From Branchiostoma belcheri (lineage: Eukaryota; Chordata; Leptocardii; Amphioxiformes; Branchiostomatidae), in assembly GCF_001625305.1 (NCBI RefSeq), contig NW_017804453.1:1409068-1473067 (forward strand): a stretch of DNA of 64,000 bases, in the 5' to 3' direction. Shown here piece by piece: positions 14,301 to 29,300 of the stretch. The position numbers and the translations under genes were made by a program. Positions within the stretch are counted from its first letter, which is position 1; each line of letters starts with the position of its first letter. The notes beneath the pieces were generated by a model that saw nothing but the letters and a program-made list of their open reading frames with translations, had not been told where the DNA came from and searched no databases.

Positions 14301-17300
14301 AAGAATCGTTGTGAAAAATTTAAACCAAACCTTTTTCATCTCTAATTCTCTGTTCAGGGCTGGGAACACAGTGAAAGTTGTTTTGATCATCAATACGCAA
14401 AAGTTTGCAGAGCAGACTATGAAGACTACGTTCAGTACTGCGGTTTCCTCTGGATCGATAGGCAGTCTGACTGTAGATGTCGCCTCTGCTGTTTTCATAC
14501 AAGAAGGTACTAGTATGTGATACCCGGACAATGTACTTTGATTCCAGAGTATTACATACATATTTGGCGTTTGTTCTATTGTTGAGAAAAAAGCAGTTTA
14601 TATTTTATCTTATCAAAGATCATTATCATTTTTCGTTAACAGAAACAAGAGAAACGACGGTGTCAGTCAAGGTTCAAGAAACATTTACCGCAGCTCTCGT
14701 CAATGTGGACTCCACTGAATATACCACTTTAAAGACGAGGATTGAAAACTCGGTATGTTTAGTTTATACTGTATAACTGTTGTGCAATAAAGTTTACATG
14801 TTTTCCCCGTTTTAGTTTTTAAGATATTTTAATCACATTTAAAAATGATTTCAGTCATGGATAGTCCTTAAACTTGTTTGGTTGCATTTACATTTACCCT
14901 CTCATCTGCCCAATAGATGTTGTCTACTTTGTCTGCTTCGCCTGGCGTGGTGTCGATATCTGTCGTAGAGGTCAGAGCAATGTAAGCTACATTGTTTTAT
15001 TTATTTATTTTACTACTTTTGCACTTAACAGTTGCATTTAGTGCTTTTTGATTTACAAATAGAACGCCTTTGATAACGACAAGATAAGCATTCTTTTCAT
15101 TGTAAACATTGTTGACAGAATAGCACGGTCATGATCGATCTAATGTTGCAGTGCTAAGTAAGTGAGGAACGATTTTCTCAACACATTACAAGCGGCGTCA
15201 CGTGGATGTCATTTCATGATCAGAAAAGCTGATAAAAGAAGTTAACGCCATATTGTTATCATTGTTTTCTATACGGTGTAACCTACTGTTAACTTTTTAA
15301 CAGCGAGCTGCAGATTATAGTGATTATAAAAATCACCGCTACCGCTTCCACGGTGGCTGCCGTTACCTCGACTGTCTCCGTCGCCGTGGCTACAGGCTCT
15401 CTTGGTGGCATCACTGTGGATACAAGTTTCTTCTCCTCTGGTGAACAAGGTACCGACAGCATTTTGCTACAACGCGTTTATATGCCCAATTAATGTTGGA
15501 TCGTTTGACTATCAATTCTTTCATTTATTATTGACAATCATCAAGTTAGATGCCAAAGATATAGTATAATAGTTTTTATTACATCAATCCTAACATGTGG
15601 TTGTTGACAAAACAGTTGACACATTTTCCTTGATATCCCCAGCTCTTGCCTGTGGAAACCCCATAGACCTAATCTTCTTGTTGGATGGGTCTGGAAGTGT
15701 GGGATCGACCAACTTTAATAAGATGAAGGCGTTTGTGAAAAAGACTGTAAAGGGCTTTTTCATCGGGTCATCTAACACAAGGGTTGCTGTGATGCAGTAC
15801 AGCTCATCCGTGCGTATATAATGTTGACCAGAATTTGATAGCTGTTGTATGTGGTTCTGTCGGTTACTTGTAATTTCTTCTCTTTAAACCTGAAAGTTAA
15901 ATTTATCTGTATGCCCCATTCGAGCAGGTTAGACAGGAGTTTGCGTTGGATGCCCACAGTACTTTAGATGATCTCCTTGTTGGAATCGAAGAGATTAGAT
16001 ACCTGAGAGGGGGCACCATGACAGGAAAAGCTCTGACAAGGCTACGGAGGCAAGGTTTCCAACAGAGCAACGGTGCACGTAAAAATGTACCTCACGTAGC
16101 TGTTGTTGTTACGGATGGACGGTCCAGTGATAGCGTGGGCCAACCAGCCCTCGAAACGCGTCAGACTGGCATTGTGCTATATGCTGTTGGCGTGGGCAAT
16201 TACGACATAGATCAGCTGACGGACATCGCCAGCACCAATGAGACGCTAGGTGTCGTTGATAACTTCAACCTCCTTGACGATATCCGCAACTCGTTGCTAC
16301 AATCTGTATGTAGCGGTATGTATAGTTGCATTACCATCATGGTTTTGAACCATTTGATTAAACGACAATTTATTGGGGATTCTTGTTTCTTTACATCAAT
16401 TCTATGAATATTTAAATTAGGCAGTATGACAATATATTTTTCAGCTACTGCACCCGTGTTTGCTTCGGTTGTGGTCCAGGCTGTTTACTCGGAACAATTG
16501 AGAGACACAGGATCGGCTACGTTTGTCTCACTTGCTGAGGAAGTTCGCGTGAACGTATGTAAATTCTCGTTTCTTAATTCTGCGATACCATAACCATATT
16601 TTGAAATTAGATCAATTCCTTTTGTACATGACGAATATCCTGACTTGCCTAATAAGTAACATCTTTCTGACATGCAGATGGTGTCCACCTTTAGCAGTGT
16701 AGTTGGCTTTCAGTCTGTGCAAGTTGTTGAATTTCGGCAAAAGTAAGTTTTGTTATTTGACAATATCGTTTTCAATGGAGATACTTGTGGTTTTGCCATA
16801 AAACTACTATTTTCCAAAGATCCCACTTAAAAACTTTAATAGCATTTTATGTAGTACTTGTAATCATTTTTTTCTAAGTTAACAATGTTCTCTATTCGTT
16901 CCTCAAATTTACAACTTATTTTAAAACAGGACATCAACAACCGTGACAGCAGTTATATCCATCTCCGTAACGACGTATGCGACCGCTACCTTAACACAAA
17001 CGTTTAATACAGCTGTGAGCAGTGGAACTATTGGCTCTTTGATAGTGGTGCCTGGGTCTGCAGGAATAGTAACCGAGGGTATGTGTTTAATTAGACACGG
17101 CTATGTGATGAGCTACATTGGCTAGCTGTTTATACATCTTCCTTTCTCGGTTTTTAATCCGACATATTTTGTAATACATGACATATTGTAAATTTTATTG
17201 TCACGTTTTAACAGAGACGCAGAGTGTTTTCACGGCCTTCGTAATAGAGCAGTCATTCACCTCCGCACTTCTTGTTTCAACAACAACGGAGTACGTGGAG

Positions 17301-20300
17301 CTTAGGAAGACAGTAGAGACCTCGGTAAGGCCATTGTACATCATTCCTTTATGACCAACGCCGTTTCTTGCTTTTATACGATGTGTGTATCGGATAGTCT
17401 TTATCTAAATTTTTCCATCATGACCGATCCCAAAGATATCTGGGATAATCATAACCACGGATATGCACTATGCGTATAAAATGTTAAAGCCTGATCACCC
17501 CCTTAAACATTCAAGGTATCAAATCAGCTATTTAACCGCGACTTATTATGTATAATGTTGTTATAAACTTTGAATAGAATTATTCCTGTGAATATTGTGG
17601 TATATAAGATATTCTATAAGTTACACATCATTTTCAGAATTCATATGGGTATTTGTACGTACCTTGTTTCAGGTACTCTCCACTCTTTCAGCTGTTTCTG
17701 GAGTGTTGTCTGTCCAAGTGGTTGAATTCAAAGCTATGTGAGTACGCCTGTTAACTGTCTGAGAGCAGCTGTTTATTATACTCAATGCTTGTGGTGATCA
17801 ACAGTTAGAAAGCAGTATCGGTATGCATGTTTGCTTGATAATGTCGTTTTGTGAGTTTAGTGGATAGACTAAATGTTGGAGTCTCCTTTACCTTTGGTGG
17901 AAAACCACTGTCCTGATCCTTATTGTCTGCTAAATGCTAAGTGCTCCTAATTTCTAACATTTCCCTGTTCATAATTTAAAAGGTCACATTGTGCATAGGC
18001 CGGCGGCGCCCTCATTTGCGGTTCAGTAGCCCTTGGGCCATACAATTGTGCAGGGGGCTAGTCCACTGGTAGTGGTGTGTGTTTAACAACCGTAGTCATG
18101 TAACAGGTGGTACATAATAACAATAAGATAATGAATATATTCACTTCATCAACAGAGATTTAAACATAGTCGTCACGATAAGGATAGAGGTAACTGTGAC
18201 CGCCTCTGCGTCTGTCGTTACCTCCGTGTCAACCGCTGTAGCAACTGGCCAGATTGGAACAATCACTGTCGACTCTCAGACATTCCTCACAGGGTCAACA
18301 GGTACATAGTATAAGCGACAGTACGATTTATCTTATCATGGCATTACCTAAAATTTCTAAGCAGGGTAAAACTTGCACGCTATCTTATCTCCCGAATTAA
18401 ACTATTGCTGATTTCAACTTTATTTCCTTGTTTCCTTTCCATAACAATGACTTGTTACTATTCTTAACCTGGTTGGATCAACGTTATGTGTCTTTGCACT
18501 TCACAGCATTTCCTTGCAACAATCCTGTGGATATCGTCTTTGTCGTCGACGGGTCTGGCAGTGTCGGACGTAGAAACTTCGAGAAAGTAAAGGGAGGGAT
18601 TAAAAAGATTGTAGGAGACTTTAGCATTGCGCTGCTCACCACCCGGGTAGGCGTTGTGCAATACAGCCATGTTGTTCGACAGGAATTTGCTCTGGATACA
18701 TTCAGCAACCTTCAAGACCTCGAGTCTGGAATCCAAGGCATCCCCTACATGGGAGGTGGTACACGGACAGGTATTTTTTTTTCCATTACTTAATCATTTC
18801 AAAGGCACACCAAATGGCTCAGTGGTGACAAACTTTTACTTTGGGCCAATAATCAAAGTTTACGTCTTTTGTAAAATCGTGGTTTCGTGTTACTCATATT
18901 TGGGAGTGCCAACATGTTAGGCAATGATTGTTTAGCTGTATGTAGAGTAAGTTTCCTCTGTAAGTTTCAAAAGACTTGAGTTTCAAAAGTTTTGTATCTC
19001 TTATCGCCATTCTAGGTGCTGCTATAGAATATGCAATCCAGAACAGCTTCACATCAGCTAATGGCGCCCGACCTGATGTTGGCCATGTCATTGTCGTTGT
19101 GACGGATGGACGGTCTTATGACGACGTATCCAAGGTAAGATTATGACAGTCATGATCCGAAACACGGTGCTTTTCTAGTATCAAATGTGGTCGCCTTGGT
19201 CGCCTTACAACTTGAATAAAAATCATTGTTATTTCTTCATAGGCTGCCCAAAAGACCAAACAAGCAGGCATTGTCGTCTTTGCTGTTGGAATCACTGATG
19301 GGGCTGTGGAATCACAGCTAAATCAGATTGCTAGCTCCACCGACAAAGTCGCACTGGTTGAAACCTTCAATTATTCGACGATCTTAAGAGGAGAATTTTT
19401 CCGACCAATATGTTCAGGTACTGCATAACTTTTTTCTACGAGAATACCCGTTTTGTTTCACAAATACATAAGCGTACACATATGGGTGAAAGTAACATGT
19501 TACTTCTCATATTTTCCCCCAGTCGATAATATCTGACATTATTTCTTTGTTCATGTAGTCTCAGCTCCGACATATGCCTCTGCTATTGTCAACGTTCAGT
19601 ACACAGAAGACTTGAGAAATCCGAGTTCTGTAGCATTCATCTCACTTGCCACCCAGATACAAGTCTCGGTAGGTACTACATTGACAAGGCTATTAAATAA
19701 ATTGTAAGAATATATATGATATCTCACATCATGCAGTCAAAATTTCAGTATGAATGTATACGGTTTGTGGTGCTATGACATAACACCACTGGATGACGAT
19801 GAATTGATATCCATGTCTATGTCTGATATTTCTTAAACTATGAATTTTATCGTTTCAGTTCACGATTACTCTGAACGTCGTAGTTGGATTTCAAAGTGTG
19901 CAAGTTGTTGAATTTCAGCAAAGGTACATCAAGTTTAATCATAAGTGATATATTTCCATCTCTACCACTTTGAGACAACAATGGATCTTGAACTTCAGCA
20001 CACATGTACATTAGTTAGTGATCATTTTGGGTGTCTACGCAGCTGGCATCATTCACTCAATATATTACATGTTGTCAACAACTACGAAACAAGCCAGCTT
20101 GGTGAAACGTAAGTCTTCATGTTGCTGTTGTTTCTCCTTAGTTCCTCCAACACCGTAAAAGTCATTCTCGTTATCGTGGTGACAGCGTACGCAGCTCAAG
20201 ATTTACAAACAACCTTCTCAGTCAGTGTCTCTAGTGGAACCATCGGCAACCTCACGGTTGATCCAGCTTCCGCAATCTTTGTTGAAGAAGGTAACTTCAC

Positions 20301-23300
20301 ATGTTGTTATCAAGCTATTCTTGTAGTCGATGTTTCTTGCCTATTTTATGACAATGTATGTTTTTTTACAATATCTGACAAAGGCGATTAAGCACATTGA
20401 ATTTGAGAGTGATGATAATCTTAAATGTCTTACTGCTGATTTACAGAACTTTTGCCCAAGTTTGTTGGACTGCAACTTAAACAATCCTTCACAAAGAATC
20501 TACTGGTGATGAGTTCCTCTGATTTCTACACCCTTGGAGCTCGCGTAGAGAAAGCGGTAAGAGGACATTTGTTTAACAAAACTATGAAAAGTAACTATAG
20601 AACTATATAGGTGAGAGCACTATGGATAAAGATTGCAATTGTATCATTTTATCCACCAATTTAAAGCCATCCTATTATTATCTTTGCAGTTATTACCGGT
20701 TCTGTCAGTAGTGCAAGGTTTCGTGTCCGTAAGGCTGATTGGTTTCCAGACGGCGTAAGTAATTCCTCTTTTTCACGGTGGCTAACACTGTTACAATTCC
20801 AATTTGGAATGCACAGTTTCTTCTGTATCAGCAGGGCAACCGCAAACTCAACAAGAATTCATTTGCATAATTTGCATTTAATTAAGTACATCTCTCTATA
20901 AGCCACCTATACACCAAAAATGATGAAACTACGTTGTTCCTTTCCTGACTTATCTGCTTTAAAAGCTTTTACCAGAAACTAACCTGTCGTTCCAGAACAA
21001 GCTGCTAGGAAGACAAAACTTACACCACTTATTCCTGACAGAAAAAGCTGTCTGTCACCAAAAATGCAAGACCATATCATGTTCAGGACAATAGATACAA
21101 AAACCGGAAGTTCTGCTGCAGTACCAAGGTCAGCCACCAGGAGGCCAATATTTAACCTCGACCTTTGTCTTTCTAAGATCTACCAACGTACCAATTATCA
21201 TCACGATCCATAAAGGCGTTCTGAAGTTATGCTGACTACAAATGTGCGGAAACACAAACACACACACACAGACCTTGGTACTGCAGCAGAACTTCCGGTT
21301 TTTGTTTCCGGATGTTGATTATGCTAATTACTACCTTATTTCCATAGTCAATGAGACAAATAAAATACATTTACAAAAACTCTATTTCATGGAGGTATGA
21401 GATCTCCGAATTCTTGTTCATAGAGGTAATGATTACCATTTATTCTAATATCATCGGTGCATAACATTTAATCATACATGCTAAGCCCCATGCAAACGTA
21501 TCTATTAGTTTTATATCATCTTAACAATGCTTATGGTCGCTGGGTTGTAGACGAAGAAGACGCAAGATGGAAATGCGTTGTAACAATAGTTGCCATTCAT
21601 ATTCGTCAGTCGTGCTATCTATCATTCACAGGGGCGATGATACTGTTGCTGTCGTGACAACTGTTGGGACGTCTAGTTTTAGCTCTAACCTAAAGTCCAA
21701 CGTTGATGTGGCTGTAACATCTGGAACACTCGGAGATCTGTCCGTAGAAACATCGGTCACTGTTGGTGATAGAGGTATGAGAAAATACTCTAGTCATGTT
21801 GGTGTTGTAAAATAAATGCTGATATCACAGTATGTTATAAATGGTATTCCTTTGAAATTTGAACATTTTTTATCTCCTATTTAGCAGCTTCTACCAAAAT
21901 GTTGCCACAGGTCCACCTTGTGATGTAGTACAAGACATCGTGTATGTTGTTGAGGGCTCTGATACGATGGGAGCTGACAGCTTTGCCAGAGTGAAGGAGT
22001 GGATAAAGAAAGCTGCTTCAGATTCTCTGGTCTCTCCTAACAACCAGCAAGTCAGTGTAGTACAATTCAGTGACAGCCCACGACAAGAGATAAAGTTCGG
22101 AGAATACACAAACATCGACACCCTGAGCAGTGCCATCGACGCCCTTGTGCTGGTGGGAGGTGGTAACAAAGTTGGGACAGCCATTTCATTTATTACGGCT
22201 AGCACTTTTTCGGAGCGAAATGGTGCGCGCACGAATGCTCCTAAAGTTGCTGTCTTCATCATTGCTTCCTCTTCGGAGGATGAGGTTCTTAATGCAGCTA
22301 TGGCTGCACAGACTGCTGGAATACTGATGTATGCTTTCAGCGTCGACAGCTTAACCAACCAGACGCAGCTAGAAGATATAGCAAGCAGGAAGCAATTGTC
22401 GCGGAGCAGTAGCTTGAACAGCCTCGACGACCTCCGGAACACTGTTCTCAGGCCTCTCTGTTATGGTATGTTTAACAAGCAATTATCAATGATTCATTCT
22501 GGTTGATCATAAGAGCAGTTAGCTTCTATTCAACAACATGACGTATGATCAATATTTTCTCACTACTGACATAGCTTTTATCTTGTAACATTTCAGGATT
22601 GACATACAGTTACGGAAGCTTTAAACTGGCAAGTCCATACGACAACAAACTGTCAAACAAAACCTCCACCGAATATATTACCATGAAAACAAACGTCGAA
22701 TTTGCGGTAGGTATACAATTTGAAACGAAAATGCACGCGTGATGTCATTGGAGTACATATTATTCATGTCAAGATTAGACACCCATGCATATTATAACTA
22801 GTGACCTTTAAGAGCCACATTATGCTTTGCTCGCCACGATTGATATATCGAAATTTGTTTGCCTATGTGTCATATGGCTTTTTAGTATGATATTATATTA
22901 TTATATACACCCTAGCTTTGTTCAAACGCTAATCACTTCTTTTCATCGATTTTTATCTAGCTCTATTCCTTGTATCCAAACATTACTGAACTGCAAGCTT
23001 TAGAACTGGTCGATCTAAGGAAGTCGGAAGGAGCGTAAGTTATCTCCCTTTTTCTCTAGCTCTCTAATATGTGTGCAAATGTGTGTGTGGGGGGGGAGGG
23101 TGTTTCCGATATCGTATAGCGTAGCGATTTTCATGTTTTGAAGTGTGAAGGTCAAGTTAAGATGAATAGTATTGCACATTGATCCTTGGCACTCATCTAA
23201 TATCCTTTGACTAAAATTTACAGAGGCGACCACGTCAGAGCCGTGTTTCGCATGAATAACTTAGGCTACGCCTTCCAAGATCTGTCAAGTGTCTTAGGTG

Positions 23301-26300
23301 AATCAGTGATGACAGGGCAAATAGGGTCGCTTGCTGTCGAGACGGGTGGGAAAGTTTTTACAAATGGTACGTTCTTCTATCATCTTATGGCTGTATGTGT
23401 GCAGACCTTTTTCTCGTTCGACTACATTTCATTGAATTGGGTTTGACTATCTTTCAAATGCTCTATTTTACGGAAGTGTGCATGTATTTTTTATTAATTG
23501 TATGAATAGATAGGATCGGTACTGATAATTAGTGCACTGGATAATTATTAGACATTTGGTAGCTTTTCAATAATACGTTTCCCTCCCTTGTTTTTTTTTT
23601 ACAGTATTTACGGTAACCTACCTCCAATCTGTGATTAAGGACGATAGCAACGACCCCGACACTTGGTCAGCAAAAGCATCGGCTGTTTCAGTTGCAGTGA
23701 GTTTAGTCATTGTTACTTGTTACAGTCTGGACAGGCATATGAACAATGATAGCAAACGATATAAATTCCCTTCTTTTACACGGATTTCATATGAAGAAAA
23801 TGCAAAAATAATTGTTTCATATACATGTTGCCTTTTTATAGACTGCTGAACGCCTTCGATCAAACACAGGATTCTTTTACCAAGACACCGTGGAAATAAG
23901 AAGCGGGTATTTATGTTCAAGCAATTTTTAACCTAATTTTAATGCCACTGTGATCTATTAGATAACATGCGATTTAATAAAAAAACATGCCTAGACGTAA
24001 GCAATGTATTGAAGCACCGGGGGATTTAGTTCTTATCTTTTGGTAGAACATTTGACATCATGTGTACTTAACATCATTGTTAATTCATTGTTAAGCGTTA
24101 TTCGAGTGTCCCCTTCATTGAGTCTTTTTCAGTGATGTAACCTTACATTAAGGTATTACTATGCGTGAATGTTAATTTTTGCCAGCAGGGTCGTCGGTCC
24201 ACAGATCGTGTTTAGAATCACCTCAACTACTGCTTCCGTTGCTGACATCAAGACTTCCATCTTGGCTGCTTCCAAGTCAGGGATACTTTCCGACGTTGAC
24301 AGAGCCTCGCTGAATTTTGCTGCCACTCCTGTTGATTTTGGCAATCCACCGTACATTGACATCATCCTCAAAAGGTTCTCTGTCACATATACGGGTTTTG
24401 ACACCTTCTCTCCCGCCGCACCCATGGATATCAAGTTTGATGTCAACGTTGGTAACGATGGTACTGCAGACTTACCAAGTTTTGAGGGAATACAGTACAC
24501 GTTTGGGCTTTATCTAACAGATGCTGCTGAGCTGGAATCAGCCACGACAAAATCAGCCAAAATTTCGGTGACTCTTTCAACTCAAGCAGAGAGTGAGGTA
24601 CAGCTCGGCATAAGGAAGAAGTCATCCACGCTGATAAGAGACATTTCTGCGCAAATCGACTTCTCATCGAAAGTTATTTGTGAAGCTTACTCCTATATCT
24701 GTGTTCGTGTCACCTTCATGCTGCCCTATTACGCCGATTACCAGTCTGATAATGAAGATTACTGTACTGCAATTACAAGCATTGCACGGAAAAACTGTGA
24801 CTTGTGTGAGTTGAGTATGCAATTTGTTACTTAGTCCTTTAGTAATTTTACGTCTCAATACATGTATCTATAACTTTCATTCTTGTTTTGTGTAGTCTAA
24901 CCCTATATTAGAACTGGTTACGTTATACATCAGTCGTAGTATCTACTCGTCTTTCAGTTTCAATGTCACTCTGTAGATGCTTATGTTTAACTTTGTTTTC
25001 GGGTTACTTTAGTGCCTTGCAGTAGCCAATCAGGCTGTTCCCCAAATGCCGTCTGCACCCAAGACGGTTCCAGCCCACCTCAATGCAAGTGTCAGCCTGG
25101 TTTCACTGGTGATGGCCGGACATGCACAGGTTTGGATCTTACCTTTGATATATATGATATATACGCATGTTCGCCACTTCACAAGTCAACAGACCTATTT
25201 ATACTTTTTCTTGGGGTCTGAGATTAAGATAAATATTCCATAATAAGTTTATCAATGAAATTGACGAAAACCAGAAAGCATGTACGGTCCTAAATAATTT
25301 CCACTTTCTGTCGGCGCACAGATGGTACTGTAGCCACTCCCCCTCTAATTAATCCCATTCCCCCATCCCGTCTCCCTTCCCCCGGTCATTCGTGCTTCCA
25401 CACCTAGCTTGTGTGGCAGCATTTCGTGTCGGTGCGCACTACCCTATACCTTGTTGTGTTATCTGTGCATAGACAGAAAGTGGGGTTCTCTTCGGAACTT
25501 GTGAAGAAGAGAACATTAAGTTCACATGCTTCCTTTCTAGATGTCAACGAATGTGACAATAGTCCCTGCAACGAGAATGCCAATCAGATATGTAGGAACA
25601 CCTTCGGTCATTATGAGTGCAACTGTCGTCCTGGATATACTGATGAAGGCGGTACATGCATTGGTAAGTAGGAAATAAATTACGAAGTTCAATTACAACA
25701 CGTAGGTATAAGATATTTGCACATCAGGTCACAGCTATCCTGCTAGTCATAGTTACAAGGATGTACTTATTGAATTGCAATAAATGAACTTGACTGTGAT
25801 TGAAATGTTTCACGTTACGTACTTAATTAAAATATCAGCGTGGAGATTTCAATTCGGCAGTACCAGCAAGCCTCTGTTGACCAAGATCTCTGCCAGGATA
25901 GTCTACCGATAGAGATCCCGATCAGAGTCTGCAGATTTTTCTTTACTCTGATTGCGATCTCTGTCGACAGATCTCTGTCGACAGAACTCCGATCTCAATT
26001 GGTATTCTGCCATTTTGCAATCTCTACCCTGGTATATAGATTATAGAGATAATTATCAGTCATGTACATTTCTGTCACGACCAGTGGAAGATTAGCTCTT
26101 CATTGAGCTAAACTGGCTCGAGATCACTTTCAATTATGATATTGCTTTTTTCTAGCATCTAATAAGCTGAAGTCAGCAGTGATCCTGACGAAACAATCAT
26201 TCAGTGCAGACCTTACCAACCCTGCATCAACGATGTACAAACAGCTCGTCGTTACTGTCACTGTCACGGTAAGGTTTCTCAGACACACGGATTGGTTGCC

Positions 26301-29300
26301 ATAACTCTACAGTATGTCATGTCAATGAGTATGCAGGCTCTAAATAAAATGTGATATGGCTGTATCAAATATCAGATGTAAAACTCTTTCATAACAGGTA
26401 CGGATGTACGGACATATATAAGATGTGCAGTTTTATCCCCCCCCCCTTCTGAAATAATTTCTTCCAATGACAATTATTATGCACAGTTCTTTGCAAAACG
26501 AACCATCACAATGCAGATACATCATGGCCAAACTTTTACCAACCAAATAGTTTTATACCTTCATCCATATAATCCTATCGTACAGCCTAAATTTCTTGAC
26601 AACTCTGAAAATACGAACTCACGATGCATATCGTAGTTTTGATTTATATATATCGCGACTTAAAATTTTGATCTTAATATGGTATATTCCAATGTCTTAG
26701 TGAAGGATTATTTCTTGTGGTTCACTCTGTAAACGGTTGTGGATTTCTTTCTATTTTCAGATCACTTCTCTATTTCGACAAACTATAGTGTCATTTGCAG
26801 TTGTAAAAGTAACGATTATAGGATTTAGACCAGGCAGTGTGGTAGCAGACTATACCGTGGATGTAAGAGATACGTCCAACGTCACGGCAGTGGATCTAGA
26901 AACAGCTCTTATGGGCGCAACGACGGCAAATAATGGAACGGATCTGGGGATCTCCCCGAATATAACTTTCACAGGTACAGTGGTGATTCATAGCAAAATT
27001 ATGCTTACAATATTATCACCATTTTACTAGAAACTACAAACAGTAAAAGAGTTAGATGTACATTGTAAATAATAATTATCTGACAAAAACTAGTGCATCG
27101 ATGTGAATCATCTAAATAATAACGCACAAATAACATATATTTACATTTACGTCTTCTTCTAGATTTCGATGAATGCCAAAACGAGACGAACAATGACTGT
27201 TCACCAAATGGATTTTGCACGAATACGGTCGGTTCATTCATGTGTTCCTGCAACCCAGGATATACTGATCAGCAGCTGAACAGAACCGGTCGAGTTTGCA
27301 CTGGTAAATTTTTGGATCGTATTATCATTTGTTATAGAAATTATTGACTTCCTTGAATTGTTCATTATTCACACCTAACAAAACATTTCATCTATTGTTG
27401 GTAACATTTTTATCAAATACTGGCCACCGGCGTGAGAATATCGTCTATTGTTGGTAAAATTACTATTACATACTTGCCATTTGTGTGAAGATTTACCAGG
27501 TCAATTTATTTTGTTCAGCGAATCTTACAACGGCAAGGCCTACTGTCGGAAAGACTGCCAGCCTCACAACACCAAGTCCTACAGTAGTTAACACAACTGC
27601 AAACATAACAACACCTAGGGTCACCTTGGTCGCCACTACAGCCCACCTCACAACACCAAGTCCTCCTGGGGTGAACACAACTGCAAACATTACAACACCG
27701 AGGGCCACCATGACCAATACTACAGCTAATGTCAGAACACCACGCCCCACTGGGTTAAACACAACTGCAAGCGTCACAACACTAAGGCTTACCAAGGCAA
27801 ATACTACAGCCAACCTCACAACACCTAGTTCCACTCTGGAAAATATAACACCGAAGCCTACTATGATTGGAAATACAACAGCCAACATCACTACACCTAT
27901 CCCAACCATCCCACAAACCACTATAAACCTAACAACTCCGAAGGCAAGAGTTGAAAACACGACGGCGAATATGACCACATCTAGTGTTTCTGTCGGTGAG
28001 TATGATAATAGCTGTATGATATGTTGGATGTCGAGATACCGTGCAGATCAGACACGATGTATTCAGTTTATGTCTACATAACAAAAGTAGATGCAAGAGT
28101 TACCCCATGGACGGGGCGAGGTTTCTATGTATATCTGGGGTGATATCCTCACAGTTTGGGCTGATAGCCTCACATATTTCCCCTCATTAGCATGAAATAG
28201 CTCCACAGACTTTTGATAGTCTCGCACTATGTGGATATAACCACAGTAAATGGACAGCTCTCATTAGCTGTGGGGAGGTGCCAATGGCGGGCTAATATCT
28301 CAAAATCATAGATAGAAAGACATTTTCGTTTCCATTTTCCCTCTTATAGTCCGTAAGGCTGTATTCTTATGTAATCAATGATAAATGTTATATTTCTTTG
28401 GCACAATCAGGCATTACCGTTGTAAACATTGCCGCTATGCTGCTTACAGAATGTTGATAATATTGGCACTGATGTTAGGAACATAGTTGATACAAGACTG
28501 AAAAATAATATAATGCGGGTGGATTAATATTGCCTGCCCTACTACTGACCTTTTAGTGATATATTTATACCTTTTTACGATGAATAACCAGACTACATTC
28601 AATGCTCATATATGATTTGTATTTTTACAACAATTTATTAAATTAGTCATATGTTATTACACATGCATTACTATGATGATATCTAACAGACTAATATTTT
28701 CTCTCACTAGCAAACGTAACATCACCAAGGCCTACCGTGCAAAACACCACGGCTAACCTTACAACACTACGTTTTGAAAGATTAACAACTACCGCAAACC
28801 TCACAACACCAAGTTCTACTGTAGTAAACCCAACAACAAACATTACAACACTAATGCTTACCATGGCCAATAGTACAGCAAACCTCACAACACCAGTTTC
28901 TCTTGTAGTTAACACAACAGCAAACATTACTACACCAAGGCTAATAATGGCTAATACTACAGCTAGTCTCACAACACCAGGTCCGACTGTACTTAACACA
29001 ACAGCAAACCTCACAACACTAAGGCTTGCCATGGCCAACACTACAGCAAACATCACAACACCAATTTCTACTCCATTCAACACAATGAAAAACATCACAA
29101 CACCGAGGCTCACAATAGTCAATGCGACAGCTAACCTCACAACGCCAAGTCCGACTGCAGTAAACACAACGGCAAACATCACAACATTAAGGCTTACCAT
29201 GGCCAATACTTCAGCAAACCTCACAACACCAGGTCCTACTGTACTAAACACAACGGAAAACATCACGACATTAAGGCCCACGATGGCAAACACTTACAGC

